From the NCBI GenBank assembly GCA_963930655.1, contig OZ005609.1, forward strand, positions 20,471,001 through 20,535,000: a DNA stretch of 64,000 nt, in the 5' to 3' direction. The DNA is from Myrica gale (taxonomy: Eukaryota; Streptophyta; Magnoliopsida; Fagales; Myricaceae). The position numbers were made by a program, and so were the translations under genes. Positions 1 to 11,676 of the stretch are shown here, one piece after another (within the stretch, counting starts at the first letter, position 1; each line of letters opens with the position of its first letter). The notes beneath the pieces are model-generated. The model had not been told where the DNA came from, ran no database searches, and worked only from the letters and a program-made list of their open reading frames with translations.

Positions 1-248
1 CATCATTTTTCACCCTTGGGATTAATATAAGGTATCCTTTTTTTTTTCCTTGCAACTATACATAAGGTTATGTTTCTTTACAGGTCTATCTCATCCAAGA
101 AGTTCATCAAAGTTTATCTATTTCACCAAAAGAAAAGGAAAAGGAAGAAACAAAGCTGAATGACATGGGCCCTTCTCTTTTGTGCTTGTGGTGTTTCAGA
201 ACAATTTTATTATTCTATGTAGAATATCTTAGTTTTTGTCACTTGTAG
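1..248 (+). other. probable MED14 intron sequence at window edge
   Basis: This AT-rich stretch precedes the acceptor TTGTAG at 243-248. It shows no frame that I can match to MED14, so I read it as intron. A short exon near the left edge cannot be excluded. Confidence 0.4.
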
Positions 249-3200
249 GAATGGTTGCTTTCTCCTTCAGTCATACCGGAATATTCTTGAACGTTCGGTA
301 TTGTTAGATTGTGAAGAAGCTTTAAATCAAGGAAGCATGACTGCAGCTGAGGTTTTCTTAAGCTTGAGAAGCAAAAGTATTCTGCATGTATTTGCTTCTG
401 TTGGCAGGTTTTTGGGCCTTGAGGTAAGTAGCTATTCTCCTTGCTTTCCAAAAAAAATTAATAGAAAGTAATTTTAGATTGACCAGTATCGGTACCTGCG
501 GGTTTGGTTCGTATCTTTGAGGCAGTAAATGTGGTTCTTGCAGGTGTATGAGCACGGTTTTGCTGCAATTAAAGTACCTAAGACCATTTTGAGTGGTTCA
601 TCTATGTTGCTAATGGGGTTCCCAGACTGTGGTAGCTCTTATTTTCTGCTGATGCTGCTTGATAAAGATTTTAAACCACTGTTTAAATTGTTGGAGACTC
701 AGCCAGATCCATCTGGAAAAGCCCCTTCTTTTAATGACCTAAATCATGTGATGCGCATGAAGAAAATTGACATTGGCCAGATGCAGATGCTTGAAGATGA
801 AATGAATTTGAGCCTGCTCGACTGGGGAAAATTGTTTGCCTTTCTCCCTAGTGCTGGGGGCTCTAGTCATACTTCTGAGCATGGGATTCTTTGTGATATT
901 GCCATTGAGACTCCTATTCAGATTGCAGGGTATCCTTCTAGCTTTTCATCTGTTGTTGATGAAGTGTTTGGCCTTGAGAAAGGGTCATCTGTGCTTCCAT
1001 TTGCTGTTCAGAATCTTTCTTCTTCGTTCGGTGCTTCTCCTGCTTCTCATTTTGGCTCTGCTCCAATGAATCTTTCTAGTCTGAAGGCTGGAACTCCTTC
1101 TCCTAAGTGGGAGGGAGCTATGCAGATATCACAGAAAAATAGTGCTGCAAAAGTTTCAAGTACTGCCACACATTATAATGGTTCTTTATATTCCTCAAGC
1201 AATTCCAAGGCCCCTGTACAGTCCAATTCGGTTGGTTCACTTTCTTCTGGCATAGGAAGGAGCACAACTGTGAAAAGACTGTCAACCTCAAAGTCAGAGC
1301 AAGATTTGGCTTCTCTTAGATCTCCACACTCGGGTGAGGTTGGTTCCTATATGACAACAGTTGAAGATCAACTTAGGTTGCTAAATGATACTTCAAAGGA
1401 TACATATGGAAGCAGGTCAGCTCGAATATCATCTCCTTCCCGACCCACTGCTCCTCGAATTTCTTTGCCAGGTGCAAAACCTAATGGACTTCGAAGCTCA
1501 CCTTCCAGGCCAATTACTGGATCTTTCAGAGTTGCTGGATCAAGCTCATGTACAACAACTCCCGTGTGTAAGATCCTTTCTCCTTTTTTTGTCGATTAGT
1601 GGAACATATTCATCTTTCATTTTCCTCTCAATTCTGCCTTTGTAGATTACAATTTGACTAGCAGTTGGACTATTTTCAGCAATTGTTCCAGAATCTGCAA
1701 TTTGTCATAGTCAGAGTGATGAGGTCTTCAAGCGTGCTAAAAATCCTCGAAAGCGTACAGTTTCAGATATTTTGAGTTTGATTCCGTCACTTCAAGGTCT
1801 AGAAGCAACTACAGGATTTTCTAAAAGAATGAAAATATCAGAATCTGCTTATGCACAACACTCTTCATCACAAGCACCCATATCGACAGAGATGGTAACT
1901 AAAACCAAACGTTATACTTATGCGAATCTTATAGCTGAAGCAAATAAAGGTAATGCGCCTTCCAGCATTTATGTTTCAGCTCTTCTTCATGTGGTCAGAC
2001 ACTGTTCACTCTGTATAAAGCATGCCAGACTAACTAGCCAGATGGAGGCACTAGACATCCCTTATGTTGAAGAAGTAGGGTTAAGAAGTGCATCCTCAAA
2101 CATATGGTTCCGACTCCCATTTGCCAGAGGTGATTCATGGCAACACATTTGCCTGCGGCTTGGGAGACCGGGAAGCATGTATTGGGATGTCAAAATAAAT
2201 GATCAGCACTTCAGGGATTTGTGGGAGCTTCAGAAGGGAAGCAGTAGCACCCCGTGGGGTTCGGGTGTTCGCATAGCCAATACATCTGATATAGACTCTC
2301 ATATTAGCTATGATCCAGATGGTGTTATTCTGAGTTATCAATCCGTGGATGCTGATAGTATAAAGAAGCTGCTGGCTGATATTAGAAGGCTTTCTGATGC
2401 TAGAATGTTTGCCCTTGGCATGCGGAAACTGCTTGGAGTAAGAGCAGATGACAAGCCAGAAGAGTGCAGTACAAACTCTGATGTAAAAGCATCACTTGGA
2501 ACCAAAGGCACTCCTGAGACATCTGATAAGTTATCAGAGCAGATGAGAAGAGCATTTAGAATTGAGGCTGTTGGTTTGATGAGCTTGTGGTTTAGTTTTG
2601 GTTCAGGTGTCTTAGCTCGCTTTGTTGTTGAGTGGGAATCAAGTAAAGAGGGTTGCACCATGCATGTATCTCCAGACCAACTGTGGCCACATACAAAGGT
2701 TTGTTCAACTTTATTTGATTGTGTTGTTTTGTTCCTACTGTTTTCCTTCACAAGCTCTTTTTTTCTTTAGTTGAGTGGATTGTTTTGTTCGTTCAGCGTT
2801 ATTTGATTGGTTCAGGTGTCCTAGCTCGCCAGATGTTGCCTCGTCTTTTGGGAGTTTTGTTATGATTTGTACTTGAATTTATGTGTCATATAGGCTCGGC
2901 TTGTACTTTTTATCATGTCTTGTATCTGGCCTAGTTTGTCCTTTGTTGTTTCATGTGTCAACTCTTTCTTTTGTCACCCTTTTTCTTTCTTCCGTTTCCT
3001 TCTCATGTATGGAAATCTGAATGTGGTCCAGCTCTTTTAACATGTTAGCTCAGCAAGGGAGGTCCCTAAAATCCATTTGTAGGGCTAGAGGCTTTGTTCC
3101 AGAAACTCTCTTGATAAAAAACAATATAGCCATGCACGTTAGGGGTTATCACGTTTGGGCCGGAACCGATTAGGCCGACCCCAACCGGCCCAAAACCGAC

Positions 3201-6200
3201 TGGGCCGGCCGGTTTTGGGCCAGCCCGGTTCAGCTGTCGGCCCAAACATACCCAGAACCGTCTGGGTCGGTTCGGCCCACGGTTCTGGGTACCCAAAACC
3301 GTGGGCCGAACTGAACCAAGGGTATACTTGGAATTTTATATTATTTATTATTATTTTTAATATTAAGCCCCCTCGTACCCAGAACCGTGGGCCGAACTGA
3401 ACCAAGGGTATACTTGGAATTTTATATTATTTTTAATATTAAGCCCCCCTCCAAATTCCCCTGTACAATTTCCTTTCCCCCTTTAAGATTTTCTTTCCCC
3501 CCCGATGCCCCCTTCCTTCACAGTTCTCCTCTTTCTTCTCAAAATTGAAACCCTAGCCGCCCCCACCACCCCACACCCCCGTCGGCGTCTCTCTCTCTCA
3601 ATCTCTGTCGTGCCCCCTCTTTCTCTCTCACGCAGCCACACTCCCTCTCTCAGTCTCACTCTTATCTCCGAAAGAAAGGCCATGTCCTACAGAGCCTCGC
3701 TGGTGGGACCTATTTGCCTGTTTATAGTTCAATACATAGAGACTTCAAGGGGAAATGAAGATATTGGAAAGCTCGTGGTTGTGAGTGACCCAAGAAAATG
3801 TGGGTTTCCTGCTGGATTTTGAAATTCTGGGTATTGGGTAACGTTTCAGCATCCTGCCTTTGCTGCTGGCCAATGAATTTTGTTCCTTCCGTTTTCTTGG
3901 AGGAATTAGACATTGTTAGAGAGGCAAATAAGATACAGTTTCGTGTTGTGAAACAAGAGTGATAATTTGGCTCATTTTTTCCAGATTTACAAATTTCCTC
4001 TCTCTCTCTCTCTCTCTCTCACTAATTGATATTTGCTCATGCTGTGATGGTCTGAATCTTTGATATTTGCTCATGCTGTGATGGTTGATTTTAACTGTAT
4101 ATGTTTTGGTTTCATATGCGTAATGTTGAAGACAATTGTTTTCCTTTGTAAATCTTTGATATTTGCTCAAACCAACCGAACCGGGCCGACCCCTGAACCT
4201 GATCGGCCCGGCCGTCGGTTGGGAATTTATTAGAATCGAACCAGTCCATTCGGCCCACGGTTTGGGCTCAAAACCAAATGGACTGGTCGGTTTTCACCCC
4301 TAATGCACGTGACATTTCAGAAATGATGCTACACTTAACTTTAGATAAAAATGGATTGTGTTTGTGGTGTTCTAGTTCCAAATGTTTTATATAAGGGAAG
4401 AAATTTCAGGCAGCACACTATTAATGTTAAGATGTCTGACAGAAAAATTAATTCCTGATTCCTTTTCATTTATGCTTGTGATTGAAAACAAGACTTCGGC
4501 ATCCAGCTCTTCCTCCCCTCCCCCCGCGCCTCCAAGGGGAAGAAGAAAAAGTTTCTTATGCATTTACAGGTTGACCTTTTTTTCTTGTGTGCAGTTTCTG
4601 GAAGATTTCATTAATGGAGCTGAAGTTCAATCCCTTTTGGACTGCATTCGCCTCACTGCAGGGCCTTTGCATGCTCTTGCAGCTGCAACTCGACCTGCAC
4701 GAGCTGGTCCTGTCCCAGGGGTCCCTGGGGTAGCAGCAGCTCTCTCTTCTGTCCCAAAACAGCCAGGATACGGAACATCGCAGGGTCCCTTGCCTGGCAA
4801 TCCAACCACAAACGTTGGTCAACCCACTTCTGCCCCCGTGGGGAATCCAAATGCATCTTCAGCTGCAAGTGCTCTTTCCATTCACGGCCTTCATGGAGCT
4901 GCAATGTTAGCTGCTGCTGGTCGTGGTGGCCCTGGCATTGTTCCAAGCTCGCTGTTGCCCATTGATGTTTCTGTTGTGCTACGTAGTCCCTACTGGATAC
5001 GAATCATATACCGGAAAAACTTTGCAGTTGACATGCGCTGCTTTGCAGGAGATCAGGTATGGTTACAGCCAGCAACGCCGCCAAAGGGGGGATCTGTTGG
5101 AGGGTCATTACCTTGTCCACAGTTTCGCCCTTTTATCATGGAGCATGTTGCTCAAGAATTGAATGGTTTAGATACGAATTTCCCCAGTGCCCAACAGATG
5201 GGTGGACTGGCAAATCCAAACAGTCAAACCCCAAGTTCAGGTTCTCAATTGTCTGCTGCTAATGGAAGAGTTAACCTCCCTGGTTCTGCTGCGATGTCTC
5301 GGGCAGGAAACCAAGTGGTTGGTTTGAATCGCCTGGGAAATGCTCTTTCAGGATCTTCAAATTTAGCTGTTGTAGGCTCTGGAGTGGCTTTACGTAGATC
5401 CCCAGCCACAAGTGTCCCTGCACACGTGAGAGGAGAAGTGAATACTGCCATTATTGGTCTGGGGGATGATGGCGGGTATGGAGGTGGCTGGGTTCCTCTT
5501 GTTGCACTTAAGAAGGTTCTAAGAGGTATTCTCAAGTACCTTGGAGTGCTATGGCTATTTGCCCAGCTGCCTAGTCTTTTGAAAGAGATACTAGGGTCAA
5601 TTTTGAAAGACAATGAAGGTACACTTTTGAATTTGGACCAGGAGCAGCCTGCCTTGCGCTTCTTTGTTGGGTAAGAGCTAAAGCTTCCAGTCCATGTGTA
5701 CGCTGTTTCTGTGCTTTGCATCTTGGAAACTTAAATTGCCGACATATTGTTTTCCCATAATGTTGTATGGATGCACAGATCTGGAGTCATGTGCACTGAA
5801 ATCACATGATGCTCATATCTTCAGCAGATGATCAACTGTTATGCAACTCAAAATATACATGTGTTTGATCTAGAAAATAGTTGAAGCTCATCTCAGAATC
5901 TTAGGTTAGCAAAGATCATGTCTGCACCCCTGATCAGATTATCAGAAGATGGAAGATATTAGTAGCAGGATGGGTACTTATCTGATAGAGTCTCCATGAT
6001 GTGTAGCATTCCCCATAATTGTGTGATGTTAAATCTCTGGGTATAAGGTTTCTACAGAGTTGAGATGGAGATAATCTGTTTGTTGACCTGTATGTCCTTG
6101 TATGTTGCATATAGCAGGACTTGGACCAGGTGTTCCCATATCTGGCTTTTTGCGAAGCTGCAAGCTGTACCATGTGCTCTCTTTTGTTACTCGAGGCTTT

Positions 6201-7537
6201 TGAAACTCAAAACCAGTGTACACATTTTTGAGACTTGCTTTTTTGTTTTTCGCTTTCTCCTCACAGAATGCAGCTGATGTGCTTTCTATCTGTCTTTTTT
6301 TCCCCCTTAGCATGCTTTCTATCTGTCAATTTGCTGAAGAATGGATAGAAAGTCTTTTTTTTTTCATCTCTTTAACTTTTTTATTGAGGCCAAACACTCA
6401 TCAGTGATGCTTGATATAGTCAGAGATCTGTTATGCTATCAACTTCTTGCATGTAAAGAGTTATAGTGAATCTTCTCCTTTCTGCTGTTTTTGAATCTGT
6501 TGCTTGGCCTTTTTTCCATCCACAAGTCATTTTTATTGTGGGCAATTTCAGGCACCAAGTTTGTTAATCTCACAGATTCTTAGATGCTTCTGTATTCGCA
6601 TGAGATTGTCGTTACGATATATAGCATAGATGTATACCAGCGCCACTTCCTATATATTAAGCCCTTGACTTTAATTAGCTTGCTTGTTTAACACTTGTTT
6701 TCACTTCAAATGATTTTTGAACCCGATTGCATGACTTTCTTCAGGGGCTATGTATTTGCTGTAAGTGTTCACAGAGTTCAGCTTCTTCTTCAAGTCCTCA
6801 GTGTGAAGCGTTTCCATCAGCAACAGCAGCAGCAAAACTCAACAAATGCACAAGAGGAACTAACTCAATCTGAAATAAGTGAGATATGTGACTACTTCAG
6901 CCGCCGTGTAGCATCAGAGCCATATGATGCCTCTCGTGTTGCTTCTTTCATTACTCTTCTCACCTTACCCATATCAATTCTTAGGGAATTCTTGAAATTA
7001 ATAGCATGGAAAAAAGGACTGGCCCAGGCACAGGGTGGAGAAGTAGCTCCTGCACAGAAACCTCGTATTGAATTATGTCTGGAAAATCATACGGGGTTGA
7101 TTATTGCCGAAAACTCCGAGAATTCTTCTGTGGCCAAAAGCAATATCCAATATGAGCGGTCCCATAATTCTGTTGATTTTGCACTTACTGTTGTTCTGGA
7201 TCCTGCGCACATACCACATATAAATGCTGCTGGTGGTGCTGCTTGGTTGCCCTACTGCGTTTCAGTGAGGTTGAGGTATTCCTTTGGGGAAAATCCTAAT
7301 GTGTCTTTTCTTGATATGGAAGGAAGCCATGGAGGCCAAGCTTGCTGGTTGCGTGTTGATGACTGGGAGAAATGTAAGCAGAAGGTTGCTCGGACGGTGG
7401 AGCTTAATGGATGTTCGCCAGATGTTAGTCAAGGAAGATTGAGAGTAGTTGCGGACAGTGTCCAAAGAACACTGCATATGTGCCTTCAAGGGTTGAGGGA
7501 TGGTAATGGGGTTACAGCAAGCTCTGGATCAACCTGA
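249..7537 (+). CDS. MED14: Mediator of RNA polymerase II subunit 14, C-terminal part (5' end outside window)
   Basis: The product is the tail-module scaffold subunit of Mediator (STRUWWELPETER in Arabidopsis), which links transcription factors to RNA polymerase II in the nucleus. Visible coding exons are 249-423, 544-1567, 1680-2698, 4595-5670 and 6745-7537. All have AG/GT borders, phases join without a break, and the stop is TGA at 7535. The first visible exon contains EEALNQGSMTAAEVFLSLRS and the next begins VYEHGFAAIKVPKT; both match what I recall of plant MED14. The middle is a Ser/Pro-rich linker with the basic stretch KNPRKRTVSDILSLIPSLQG. The last two exons carry a Pro/Ala/Gly-rich region and the conserved GGYVFAVSVHRVQLLLQVLS block. 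About 1360 residues are visible, so the N-terminal part lies upstream of the window. The 1.9-kb intron 2699-4594 holds a hAT-like insertion. The identification is firm; the exact start of the first visible exon is less sure. Confidence 0.93.
3132..4310. mobile_element. hAT-like non-autonomous element 1, inside a MED14 intron
   Basis: The element spans 3140-4302 (1163 bp) and is flanked by a perfect 8-bp direct repeat ATGCACGT (3132-3139 and 4303-4310), the TSD size of hAT transposons. It starts TTAGGGGTTATC or TAGGGGTTATC depending on the cut, and ends in the complementary GTTTTCACCCCTA. Both ends are rich in short GGCCCGGTT/CCGAACCGG words, typical of subterminal transposase-binding repeats. 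The interior holds an 85-bp tandem pair near 3293-3450, a CT-rich leader-like stretch with AAACCCTAG (3545-3555), a short open frame (3505-3822) and a (TC)n tract at 3998-4020. No transposase is encoded. It lies in the intron between MED14 exons 1680-2698 and 4595-5670. Confidence 0.88.
3293..3450. repeat. tandem 85-bp pair within hAT element 1
   Basis: The segment ACCCAAAACCGTGGGCC through AATATTAAGCCCCC occurs twice in a row (about 3293-3370 and 3378-3447). The copies are nearly identical apart from a small ATT-run length difference. Confidence 0.8.
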
Positions 7538-8565
7538 TAAGTTTGGAGGCTCTCCAATAGCAACTCACGATTCTCATCGATTTCTACTTGAAAGTGAACC
7601 TTTAGGGGGTTATCTAGATTTGTGATGATGGCTTGTGCCTTCGCTATTCCTAGGTTACACGATTTATTGAACGAACTTGCAGTGAAGAAAGGGGGGGGGG
7701 GGGGAGAGAACCCTGGTAATGGGAAGTTCGAATCATGATGAACTTGCAGAGCTCGCACGGCGACGGACAGTTGAATCTGGGGCCACTTTAGTTAGCTGAC
7801 ATAGATCTCTCATAATTTGGGTGGATGACGTTTTTGGACATAGATCATTAGGGTGTAAAATGCTTTTGAAGATTAGTGTATGGTTTTCCCTTGTACAGGT
7901 CACACTTGACTGTAAGATAAGCATTCATGAAAGTTTGTTTCGCTGGAGTTGTATACTCTCGATGGACACTTTCAAGATGCTCATCCTTCTCTAAAAGTTA
8001 GTCGAGGATAATAAACCTCTTTTACAGCTTACTCAACGGCATTTTACCTGCCATGTTCTTCCTCACCCACGACATCCAGTGTATATTTTTGAACTATCTA
8101 GTGAATCTAATACTGGTATGATTGCTCTGTTGCAGGGTGTAAACTTGTTCCATCTATGTATACATACATGTAGATATACGTATGGGTCATATTGCCTGTT
8201 CTATCCACAATGAACTTCATGCAATGATTTTGGCACTGCACTACTAGTTCACAGGCAACGGCAAATCTAAGTACGCCTGCCGAGTTTCATGATGCCGGTA
8301 GTACCACAAGCTTGCTGCGATAAATACGCTAAACCTATCACCCAGCCAGCTATCTACAATGCCCACCATCCAAAGAATGAGACATACGAAATGGGTATAT
8401 GGAAGCTGAAAAGGATAACTCCTTGGTTTGGAGCTGCTTATGACAAGCACTACTTCCATTCTAAACAAGTCACCATGCCAGAACGGCATACAATAACTTA
8501 ATTTGAGTGCCATCTATGCATCACCATTGTTCTTCAAAATGGAAGCTTCAAATAGTAAACAGACA
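7538..8565. other. MED14 3' UTR and convergent spacer to the PPR gene
   Basis: No gene is seen. The stretch holds the probable 3' UTR of MED14, including a run of 14 G at 7691-7704, and then the 3' UTR of the oppositely oriented PPR gene. The two genes converge. Confidence 0.6.
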
Positions 8566-10572
8566 TCAGCATGGTTCTAGTAACATGTGGAAGAAGTTCA
8601 ATGAAAAATCAGCACTGGACTTCATTTCTCTTTTCAGACAGTTCAATGTGGACTGAATCTCCTCCCATCTTGGATGCTGCTTATCCACAGCAACAAAATC
8701 ATGAAAAACTCCATCAACAACGACAGTGCTGCAACCAGCCGTCTTCTTTACTCCCCTGCTTTCCATAAGTTCCCTAATCTTGTCTGCACAGCTCCATCTT
8801 CCCCAAGAAGCATATATGTTAGACAACAAAATGTATCCACCTGATTCATCAGGTTCTAACTTTAGCAGCTCTGTCAAAGCTATTTCTGCGAGTTTCATGT
8901 ATCCATGAGCTCGACAAGCACCAACAACTGCTCCCCAGATGGATTGGCTTGGCTCCATTGGCATCTTGTCAATCAGCTCTTTAGCTTCAGACAACCTCCC
9001 TGATCGTGCGAAAAGATCCACCAAACACCCATAGTGCTCGATCCCTGGTTCTATACCGTAACTTTCTTTCATGCTATTAAATAATTTGAGTCCTTCATCC
9101 ACAAGTCCGCCATGACTACAAGCAGTTAGAACAGCAACAAAAGTCACCTCATTTGGTACTACATCCCCCTGCATCTGAGAAAGCAGTTGTAGAGCTTTGC
9201 TTCCATAACCATGGAATGCAAATCCAGTAATCATAGTTGTCCATACGTTAACATCTTTTTCAGTTAGCCCCCTGAAAACCCTAAAAGCTTTTTCAATACT
9301 TCCACTCTTGCAGTACATGTCTATTAATGCTGAACCCAAAAATGGATCTACTTTTATCTGTAACCTAACCACCCGGTTATGTATCAATTTCCCTTGGTCC
9401 AGTTCTCCAATTTCTGATGCAGCGTGGACAAAGATTGCCATTGTGACATTGTCAGGTGTGATGTTATCCGTAACCATACTATTAAATAACTGAAATACCG
9501 TCCTAAAATCACCCTTCTGGGAGTAGCCAGACATTAAAGAATTCCAAGAAAAAAGATTCCTCCTAGGCATTTCATTGAAAAATGTGTGGGCAAGGTCTAA
9601 TTGCCCAACCTTGGCATATCCTGCTATCATGGTGTTCCACGAAATGATGTCCTTCTCCACTAATGCATCAAAGAATCTTCTAGCAAACTTCAAGTTCTTC
9701 AATTTGACGTACATATCAAGAAGAGCATTACTCAGTATCAAATTCAAAGCACTAACGAACTTTCTACGCTCAATCCATGCATGAACAGACTTCCCCAATT
9801 TTGCATTTCCCAACCGCCCACAACACACAAGAAGACTAACCATGGTATACTCATCAGGTTCAAGCCCTGAACCGAGCATTTCAACGAATAGTTCCAATCC
9901 TTTCAAACTGAACCCTTTCTTAGCATAACCAACAATCATAATGTTAAATGTCACTGCATCTACTACAGGCATATGGCGGAACACCTGATGTGCAAGCCCC
10001 ACAAGCCCATTCTCCAGGTACATTTTTACCAGGGAGTTTAGTAGATAACCATAAGACAACAAGCCCACAACAACTGCATGGCAGTGGATCAATTTTGCTT
10101 CGGATATACGTCGGGACGCTTGGAGCAGGTAGAGTAGAGTGTGTTTATCAGGGTATGTGCCAGAGCGGAGCATTGAATAATAGAGAGCAAATGATTGAAT
10201 GGTGGAGAACGATAAGGCGGAGATCATGGTGTTGTAAATATAGAGATTGGGATGCGGAGTATAATGGTGGAAAAGCCCAAGGGCCATGTCCAGATTTTCG
10301 GGATGTGAGATTGCAGAGAATAAGAGGAGCCTGCTCATGGGAAATGTCTGACCAATGAGGTTACTCCTCATTGTCTGCCCGAGTATCTGCTTGAAATGCT
10401 CTCTCGTGCTGCATTTCTCAAGCAAAACAAGGGTCGGGTGATTGAGTTCAAGGGATACAGTCGGATCCCAGTCGGTCCGGCTGTTTTTGGTTGAACATGA
10501 TCTAATAGAGCGAATGCCTCGCCCACACCTATGCATACTTTCTGTCCATGTGCCTGAAGAGCTCCACATCAA
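8566..10572 (-). CDS. pentatricopeptide repeat protein, PLS class with C-terminal E-type extension
   Basis: This is an intronless 668-residue frame, as is usual for plant PPR genes. Such proteins bind organellar RNA in mitochondria or plastids and often guide C-to-U editing or processing. The N-terminus (about 1-45) is rich in Arg/Ser and poor in acidic residues, which fits an organelle targeting peptide. From about residue 105 onward the chain is PPR repeats, with motifs such as YNTMISALSF, FNIMIVGYAKKG, SWNTMIAGYAKVG, SWNSLMSGYSQKG and VWTTMITGFAFHG. It ends with the E/E+ signature region (HYGCLVDLFARSGRLSEA, GGYILLSNIYASWGRW, SRGVKKTAGCSTVVVDG). No DYW domain follows, so any editing activity would need a partner in trans. 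From memory it resembles the Arabidopsis At3g04750 type. The second Met, one residue in, is an alternative start. Confidence 0.93.
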   Translation of the reverse strand: MMWSSSGTWTESMHRCGRGIRSIRSCSTKNSRTDWDPTVSLELNHPTLVLLEKCSTREHFKQILGQTMRSNLIGQTFPMSRLLLFSAISHPENLDMALGLFHHYTPHPNLYIYNTMISALSFSTIQSFALYYSMLRSGTYPDKHTLLYLLQASRRISEAKLIHCHAVVVGLLSYGYLLNSLVKMYLENGLVGLAHQVFRHMPVVDAVTFNIMIVGYAKKGFSLKGLELFVEMLGSGLEPDEYTMVSLLVCCGRLGNAKLGKSVHAWIERRKFVSALNLILSNALLDMYVKLKNLKFARRFFDALVEKDIISWNTMIAGYAKVGQLDLAHTFFNEMPRRNLFSWNSLMSGYSQKGDFRTVFQLFNSMVTDNITPDNVTMAIFVHAASEIGELDQGKLIHNRVVRLQIKVDPFLGSALIDMYCKSGSIEKAFRVFRGLTEKDVNVWTTMITGFAFHGYGSKALQLLSQMQGDVVPNEVTFVAVLTACSHGGLVDEGLKLFNSMKESYGIEPGIEHYGCLVDLFARSGRLSEAKELIDKMPMEPSQSIWGAVVGACRAHGYMKLAEIALTELLKLEPDESGGYILLSNIYASWGRWSCADKIRELMESRGVKKTAGCSTVVVDGVFHDFVAVDKQHPRWEEIQSTLNCLKREMKSSADFSLNFFHMLLEPC

Positions 10573-11676
10573 TGCATACTCCTATGCCAGCTATGCTTGA
10601 GGTTCGGATGGGAACAGTAGATGCTCACCAAAATATCACCGGACCCTTTCCACTTCCCTTAGTAGAAACATTAACTTCTCGTAATTCTATTCTTTTAAAA
10701 AATTTGAGAGATGTCGCCTTTAGCTTAGGACCTACGGCATGAGGATTAGAGAAGATATTTTGGAACTTGGATCATCCTTTTTCTTTTAAAAAAATTCTTG
10801 CAATTTAAGACCTTTTCAACTATACATTCAGTTTATGAATGCTTCTAATTAATAAGTAGCTCTTTTTATTTGTTCTATAAAAGATAATATAATTTTTTAT
10901 TTTGAACGGAAATGAAAATAGTATAATTTATTACTCTTGAATTGAATTTGGCAGCCGAGAGAGGAAAAAAAATTTAAGAGCTAGAGAGATTGAAGGTTTA
11001 AAAGAGAAAATGAACTTACATAAAACGAGACAACCACAGTTTAAAAGAAGAAAATACAAGTTGAAGTAGTTTATTTAGGTTAACTTTTTTTAAGAGAGGT
11101 GAAATCGAGAGGCTTATAAAAAAAGGATGGAATTGAGAGAGAGAAAATAAAATAAAAGTAAAAGCTCATATATAAGTGAGTTGATATTTAATTCAATTAT
11201 GATCATTTGCCCATATTTTGGTCTTAAAAGGATTAAATTTGACTTACTTAGGGGGCGATATTGTATTTTAAAGTTTGAAAGGTTTTAATTTGACTCATTG
11301 TACTTTTAATTTTGAAATGGGGTAAATTTGACATACTGATAACTTAACCTTTGAAAAGATCAAACCAATTATAACAGCTAGTAGTAGCCTAAAGGTAAGT
11401 CACGAGCAGTCATAACATAAGGCTATTAATTTCACATCTTTTTCAGCCATCGAGATTGACACAACATTATATTACTCGTTGAGGAAACAACAATTTTGTT
11501 ACATCATTTGTTTCTCATCTTTTCCTTTTGGAGAATTTTTTTATGCATCAACGATCTGTAATGTCCTAGTATCACTGATTCAGTCGGACTTATCCAAATC
11601 AAGGATTCGATCCAGTTTTTGGCCCAACAGATGGCCTAGTGGCCCAATATCACTTCAGAATCTTTGTTTTTTTTCC
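10573..11676. other. AT-rich spacer upstream of the PPR gene
   Basis: It contains the probable promoter and 5' leader of the PPR gene and then AT-rich DNA. I see no coding region. Near 11220-11345 there are short stretches of the type seen in decayed plant MITEs, without clear ends. Confidence 0.45.

Noticed and set aside
4382..4594. Upstream part of the open frame leading into the MED14 exon at 4595
   Set aside because: A T-rich tract and acceptor GTGCAG directly precede FLEDFINGAEV, and the upstream residues do not resemble MED14. It is intron.
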